Assembly: GCA_963791945.1 (NCBI GenBank) | Contig: CAWBUD010000002.1 | Span: 1,674,001-1,738,000, forward strand | Length of the DNA: 64,000 bases | Source: PALSA-1003 sp963791945 | GTDB taxonomy: Bacteria; Pseudomonadota; Gammaproteobacteria; Burkholderiales; Casimicrobiaceae | Direction of reading: 5' to 3' | Shown here: in pieces, positions 60,695 through 64,000 of the stretch | How the letters are laid out: each line of letters begins with the position of its first letter | How positions within the stretch are numbered: the stretch's first letter is position 1 | Notes under the pieces: model-generated | Seen by the model: the letters and a program-made list of their open reading frames with translations, nothing else | Databases searched by the model: none | Told to the model about the DNA's origin: nothing | Position numbers and translations under genes: made by a program

Positions 60695-61249
60695 ATGAGC
60701 GCGTCCAGCCATAGGCACGACAAGGTCAGCGCGACCCGTTTCGAGCAGGTCGTGCTGCCGCAGCTCGATGCCGCGTACAACCTTGCGCGGTGGCTGACTC
60801 GCAACGGAATGGATGCGGAAGACGTCGTGCAGGACGCCTGCGAACGGGCGCTCAAGTACTTCGCCGCCTTCCATGGCAGCGACGCCAAGGCGTGGTTTCT
60901 CACCATCGTGCGCCATGCCTGCTACGACTGGCTGAAGCGCAATCGGCCGGCGGAAATCGTTCCTGGCGAGGGCCAGGCTCTCGATGACGCGGTCGATCCC
61001 GCGGCGCTCCCGGAGCAGATCGTCGCGCGCAACGCCTCCGCCGCGGCGCTCGCGGATGCCGTTGCTGCGCTGCCGCTCGGCTATCGCGAGGTGCTGATCC
61101 TGCGTGAGCTGGAAGAGTTGCCCTACCGGGAGATCGCCCGCGTGATTGATATCCCGATCGGGACAGTGATGTCGCGCCTTGCTCGGGCCCGCGGGCTGCT
61201 GCGGCGTTCGCCTGTCCTGCGGGCGATCCGCGAGCGCGCGGCGTCCTGA
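60695..61249 (+). CDS. ECF-type RNA polymerase sigma factor
   Basis: 184 residues. Region 2 includes NGMDAEDVVQDACERALKYF, with DNA melting residues in DAKAWFLTIVRHACYDWLKR. Region 4 includes LPLGYREVLILRELEELPYR, EIARVIDIPIGTVMSRLARA. It is followed 31 bp later by a zinc-finger anti-sigma factor, the common partner-gene layout. It likely autoregulates the pair and controls a stress regulon that the sequence does not reveal. Confidence 0.92.
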   Translation: MSASSHRHDKVSATRFEQVVLPQLDAAYNLARWLTRNGMDAEDVVQDACERALKYFAAFHGSDAKAWFLTIVRHACYDWLKRNRPAEIVPGEGQALDDAVDPAALPEQIVARNASAAALADAVAALPLGYREVLILRELEELPYREIARVIDIPIGTVMSRLARARGLLRRSPVLRAIRERAAS

Positions 61250-61280
61250 ACGCAATACGAAAACGACGAACAGGGTGAGC

Positions 61281-62054
61281 ATGAACTGCGACGAAGCCAC
61301 GAACCTGCTGCCCGTCTACAGCGACGGCGAGCTCGATGCGGTGCAAAGCGCGGAGATCGAAAAGCACGTTCTGGCATGCACGGCCTGCGCCGCGCGCCGC
61401 AACGAGCTTGCTGCCTTGAGCTCGCGCATCCAGAGCGAGGTGCCCTACTACATTGCGCCGCCGGCGCTGCACTCCCGCGTCCGGGCGGCGATCGCGCGCG
61501 GAGCGCAGCCGGGCGCTCCACGATCGCGGATCGCGAATCGGTGGCGCTGGCTCACCGCCGGGGCGCTGGCGGGAAGCGCAGCGACCGTATTTGCCTGGTT
61601 CATCGGCAGTGCGATCCTCGACTGGCAGGTTGGAACCGATCTAGTCGCCGAAGCGGTGGCGAACCATGCACGTGCGACGCTTGCCGATCGCCTCACGGAC
61701 GTCGCCTCATCGGACCAGCATACCGTCAAGCCGTGGCTGTCCGCGCGACTCGACTACTCGCCGCCGGTGCACGATTTCAGCGCAGACGGACTGCCGCTGG
61801 TGGGCGGGAGGATCGACTATCTCGACGGCCGTCCGGTCGCCACGCTGGTCTACAAATATCGCGATCACACGATCGACGTGTTCATACGGCCCGTCGCCTC
61901 GCGCAAGCTCTCGTCGAGCCCGAAATCGGCGAACCTGCGCGGATTCAACGTCGCGCACGGAACCGCGGCAGGCATGGAGTGCTGGGTGGTTTCCGATGTC
62001 GGCACCGACGTGCTGGCTTCGCTCGTCGCGCACCTCACGTCCAACGCGAGCTAG
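61281..62054 (+). CDS. Membrane-anchored zinc-finger anti-sigma factor
   Basis: 257 residues. The cytoplasmic anti-sigma domain has the ZAS motif His29-x3-Cys33-x2-Cys36 (HVLACTAC), after MNCDEATNLLPVYSDGELDA. One membrane helix (about 88-112, AGALAGSAATVFAWFIGSAI) leads to a periplasmic domain of about 140 residues (IDYLDGRPVATLVYKYRDHT, MECWVVSDVGTDVLASLVAH) that may sense envelope stress. It follows the sigma gene directly. Family resemblance is clear for the ZAS domain; the periplasmic part is less well known. Confidence 0.87.
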   Translation: MNCDEATNLLPVYSDGELDAVQSAEIEKHVLACTACAARRNELAALSSRIQSEVPYYIAPPALHSRVRAAIARGAQPGAPRSRIANRWRWLTAGALAGSAATVFAWFIGSAILDWQVGTDLVAEAVANHARATLADRLTDVASSDQHTVKPWLSARLDYSPPVHDFSADGLPLVGGRIDYLDGRPVATLVYKYRDHTIDVFIRPVASRKLSSSPKSANLRGFNVAHGTAAGMECWVVSDVGTDVLASLVAHLTSNAS

Positions 62055-62060
62055 AGGGGC

Positions 62061-62154
62061 AGGCCCGGGGGGTGAGCGCGAGCCAACCCCGGGACCGCGA
62101 GACGCGAACTTCCCCGGGGTTCGCGCGAATTGCCATCCGCGCTCACCCCGAGCT
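62061..62154. repeat. REP-like inverted repeat pair
   Basis: Plus-strand copy (about 62061-62094, AGGCCCGGGGGGTGAGCG...AACCCCGGGA) and minus-strand copy (about 62112-62154, GTAGCTCGGGGTGAGCGCGG... then GCGAACCCCGGGG) of the family seen at 12098 and 16874. It fills the convergent gap between the anti-sigma gene and the enoyl-CoA hydratase gene, whose stop codon lies inside the minus-strand copy. Confidence 0.75.
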
Positions 62155-62926
62155 ACTTGTTCTTGAATTCCGGCTTGCGCTTCTCGACGAACGCCCGCAT
62201 GCCTTCCTTCTGATCCTCCAGGGCGAAGGTCGAATGGAATTCGCGCCGCTCGAAAAGCAGCCCTTCCGCGAGTGACGATTCGTAAGCGCGGTTGATCGCC
62301 TCCTTGACCTTGAGCACCACCGGCAGCGAATGGCTCGCAATCTTCGCCGCCACGGCCAGCGCTTCATCGAAAAGCCCGTCGGCCGGCACGACGCGCGCCA
62401 CGAGACCGGAGCGCTCCGCTTCCGCGGCGTCGATCATGCGTCCGGTCAGGCACCAGTCCATCGCCTTGGCCTTGCCGACCGCGCGCGGCAGGCGCTGCGT
62501 GCCGCCCATGCCGGGCATCGTGCCGATCGTGATCTCCGGCTGCCCGAACTTCGCGGTGTCGGCAGCGACGATGAGATCGCACATCATCGCGAGCTCGCAG
62601 CCTCCCCCCAGCGCATATCCAGCCACCGCGGCGATCACCGGCTTGCGCGTGTGCCTCACCGACTCCCAGCTCGTGATGTAGTTGTCGGCGTAGACCTTCT
62701 GGTAACTCCACTCGGCCATCGCCCCGATGTCTGCGCCGGCAGCGAAGGCCTTCTCGTTGCCGGTGATCACGATCGCGCCGATGTTCGAATCACCATCGAA
62801 TGCGGCGAGCGCGTTGGCGAGCTCGGCGGCGAGCGCGTCGTTGAGCGCGTTCATGCGCTGCGGACGGTTGAGGCGGATCACGCCCACGCGGGCGTGGGTC
62901 TCGACGAGGATGTTCTGATAGTCCAT
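62153..62926 (-). CDS. Enoyl-CoA hydratase
   Basis: 257 residues, crotonase fold. Oxyanion-hole segments NEKAFAAGADIGAM (about 57-70) and the conserved AGYALGGGCELAMMCDLIVA (about 101-120) are present. The second catalytic Glu region is MPGMGGTQRLPRAVG, followed by GLVARVVP. It hydrates enoyl-CoA to 3-hydroxyacyl-CoA in fatty acid or aromatic degradation. Isolated from other beta-oxidation genes in the window. The C-terminus EFKNK ends in the REP-like repeat. Confidence 0.92.
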   Translation of the reverse strand: MDYQNILVETHARVGVIRLNRPQRMNALNDALAAELANALAAFDGDSNIGAIVITGNEKAFAAGADIGAMAEWSYQKVYADNYITSWESVRHTRKPVIAAVAGYALGGGCELAMMCDLIVAADTAKFGQPEITIGTMPGMGGTQRLPRAVGKAKAMDWCLTGRMIDAAEAERSGLVARVVPADGLFDEALAVAAKIASHSLPVVLKVKEAINRAYESSLAEGLLFERREFHSTFALEDQKEGMRAFVEKRKPEFKNK

Positions 62927-63182
62927 AGGTTACTTTGATCCGCGGGAATCAATGTCCAAGCTTGTCGAATGCTAATCGATGCCGGCTGGCGCGTCACGCG
63001 CGGACTCGCTGCGACTGTAACGGCCTCATCTCTTCGTGACCGGCCCGACGACGTGGACCATTCATCACGCCGCCCGGCTTGGCGCACGCCTGGCGTTAGG
63101 GTATAGGTCCGTTGTTCGAAGCAGCTACGGGCCGTCGGCTCCGGCGCTCGGATGCACGTTTCTCGAGCGATCGGCGATCAGC
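62927..63182. other. Gap between enoyl-CoA hydratase and DUF2783 genes
   Basis: About 256 bp with no credible gene. It should hold the promoter of the enoyl-CoA hydratase and the 3' end of the monooxygenase transcript. No distinct signal was seen. Confidence 0.4.
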
Positions 63183-63395
63183 TCAGGCCTTGATGGAGGC
63201 CTCGGTGGAAACGCCCTCCCGGGCCGCAGCCATCGCCTCTCGCAGAACCCCCCTGTCACCGATGTGATTGGCGAGCAGGAGTATCAGCTTGGCGTTGACG
63301 AGCGCGCTCTGCTCGTCGGTCAGATCGCGGTGCAGGTCGATCAGCTCCTGGTAGAAATCGTCGGGCGCGGCGATGTTCGGTTCGGTGTTGAGCAT
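63183..63395 (-). CDS. DUF2783 family protein
   Basis: 70 residues: NIAAPDDFYQELIDLHRDLT then DEQSALVNAKLILLLANHIG and DRGVLREAMAAAREG. This fits DUF2783, short helical proteins often encoded next to FAD-dependent aromatic monooxygenases. Function is unknown; a structural or chaperone partner of the monooxygenase is suggested by the pairing. Its start lies inside the monooxygenase coding region (55-bp overlap). Confidence 0.8.
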   Translation of the reverse strand: MLNTEPNIAAPDDFYQELIDLHRDLTDEQSALVNAKLILLLANHIGDRGVLREAMAAAREGVSTEASIKA

Positions 63396-64000
63396 ACGGC
63401 AGCCTCGATGGTGGATTGTCCGGTCGCGCGGCCGATCGCCGCCCGCACTCGTCCCGGCTCAAGGCTGCGCCAGCGCGCGCAGACGTGCTGGTCGGGTCGG
63501 AAAAGATAAACGGTCCCGGCTTTCGCATCGTAGCGCTCGGCGAGCACGCCGGTCGGATCCTCGATGCGTCGGCCACCCCGCGGGAGCTCGATGCCTGTCT
63601 TTGCAACGAGCACGCTCGTGCACGCGATCGGATCGGACGCGAGGGCGTCGAGCTCGCGCCAGCCTAACTCCGGCCGTTCGCCAGCGAAAATGAGCAGCGT
63701 GAAGCCCCCGGAAAGATAGTCGAGCAGCCACGATCCCAGCTCGCCCTTCACCGGCGCATCCACCGCGGGCGCACCGGTGACGAGACCGCCTTCGAAAGGA
63801 TCCTCATCCGGCGTGTTGAGCGGCGACTCGCCGAGGATCGCCGGCTGCGACAGCCGTCCGCTGTTGACGAGCTTGCGAGCGAAAGCCTGCCGCCTGGCAA
63901 GCATCAGCACAGCGTCGCGAAACGCGCGGCTGGCGGCGCTCTTGGGCGTGATGAAGTCGGTGCTCCGCGTGGAGTGGCGGATGTTCTCGTCGGCCGCCGG
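63341..64000 (-). CDS. FAD-dependent monooxygenase, C-terminal part (partial)
   Basis: 219 codons are visible; the N-terminus lies beyond the window edge. The visible part matches the C-terminal region of FAD-dependent aromatic hydroxylases of the MhpA/3-(3-hydroxyphenyl)propionate hydroxylase type: NIRHSTRSTDFITPKSAASR and RKLVNSGRLSQP, followed by a thioredoxin-like C-terminal domain (VYLFRPDQHVCARW). It overlaps the DUF2783 gene by 55 bp, so the last about 18 residues may be a run-on. Substrate unknown; an aromatic compound is likely. Confidence 0.82.
   Translation of the reverse strand, partial: PAADENIRHSTRSTDFITPKSAASRAFRDAVLMLARRQAFARKLVNSGRLSQPAILGESPLNTPDEDPFEGGLVTGAPAVDAPVKGELGSWLLDYLSGGFTLLIFAGERPELGWRELDALASDPIACTSVLVAKTGIELPRGGRRIEDPTGVLAERYDAKAGTVYLFRPDQHVCARWRSLEPGRVRAAIGRATGQSTIEAAVCSTPNRTSPRPTISTRS

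Overview
The window is GC-rich (by eye well above 60 %) and densely packed, with many 4-bp ATGA/GTGA gene overlaps. The gene content looks betaproteobacterial: MoaD/MoaE/MobB, OpgGH, a PuuD-type urate oxidase with a cytochrome c tail, a CopA/Cus-type copper system, an Lhr helicase and a KorAB plus Fe-S flavoprotein cluster. That placement is inference from gene types, not from a marker gene. No rRNA, tRNA, CRISPR array, transposase or integrase was seen.

Layout. 1-3035 (-): part of a hydrogenase-4/formate-hydrogenlyase-like membrane module (hyfC, hyfE, partial hyfF). 3432-7769 (-): Lhr helicase. 7804-8253 (-): small exported protein. 8308-12086 (-): a sugar-acid operon with overlapping genes (dgoK, dgoA, kdgK, an SDR with a large internal deletion, a small protein and a cupin). 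12230-14867 (-): molybdopterin genes (moaD, moaE, mobB), an outer-membrane beta-barrel and a GrpB-family protein. 14983-20223: an EcsC-like protein, then a purine-degradation locus with divergent transcripts (puuD and uraH leftward; puuE, uraD and an NCS2 permease rightward). Together these take urate to allantoate.

20230-36051 is a copper/silver resistance region: CopA ATPase, two DUF411 copies (one intact, one a remnant), two Met/Gly/Tyr-rich Spy-like periplasmic proteins, a two-component system whose sensor loop is also Met-rich, two small Cys-containing exported proteins, and a complete CusCBA-type RND pump. Between its halves (about 28.0-29.66 kb) lies a decayed stretch with remnants of a histidine kinase, a trypsin-like protease and DUF411. 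Then come AsmA (36143-38059) and a 2-oxoacid:ferredoxin oxidoreductase (KorB, KorA, NAD(P)-linked Fe-S flavoprotein; 38214-42984).

43254-52037: selD and egtB side by side, opgG-opgH for periplasmic glucans, threonine aldolase, and egtD facing back, so two ergothioneine genes are present but split. 52222-53904 encodes an unrecognised protein that may be a permuted papain-like enzyme. 53898-56707 is an iron locus: beta-barrel, FTR1 permease and cupredoxin leftward, bfd and bfr rightward, with Fur-box-like sites between. 56717-60404 (-) is an operon of allantoate amidohydrolase, an M20 amidohydrolase and an MFS transporter; it can continue purine catabolism from allantoate. 60695-62054 (+) is an ECF sigma/anti-sigma pair. 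62153-64000 (-) holds an enoyl-CoA hydratase, a DUF2783 protein and a truncated FAD monooxygenase.

At least three intergenic regions carry copies of one REP-like palindromic repeat, often as inverted pairs. The most informative oddities are the SDR that lacks its catalytic core, the shared Met-rich motifs across sensor and effectors of the copper region, the DUF411/protease recombination scar, the selD-egtB pairing and the possible permuted cysteine hydrolase.
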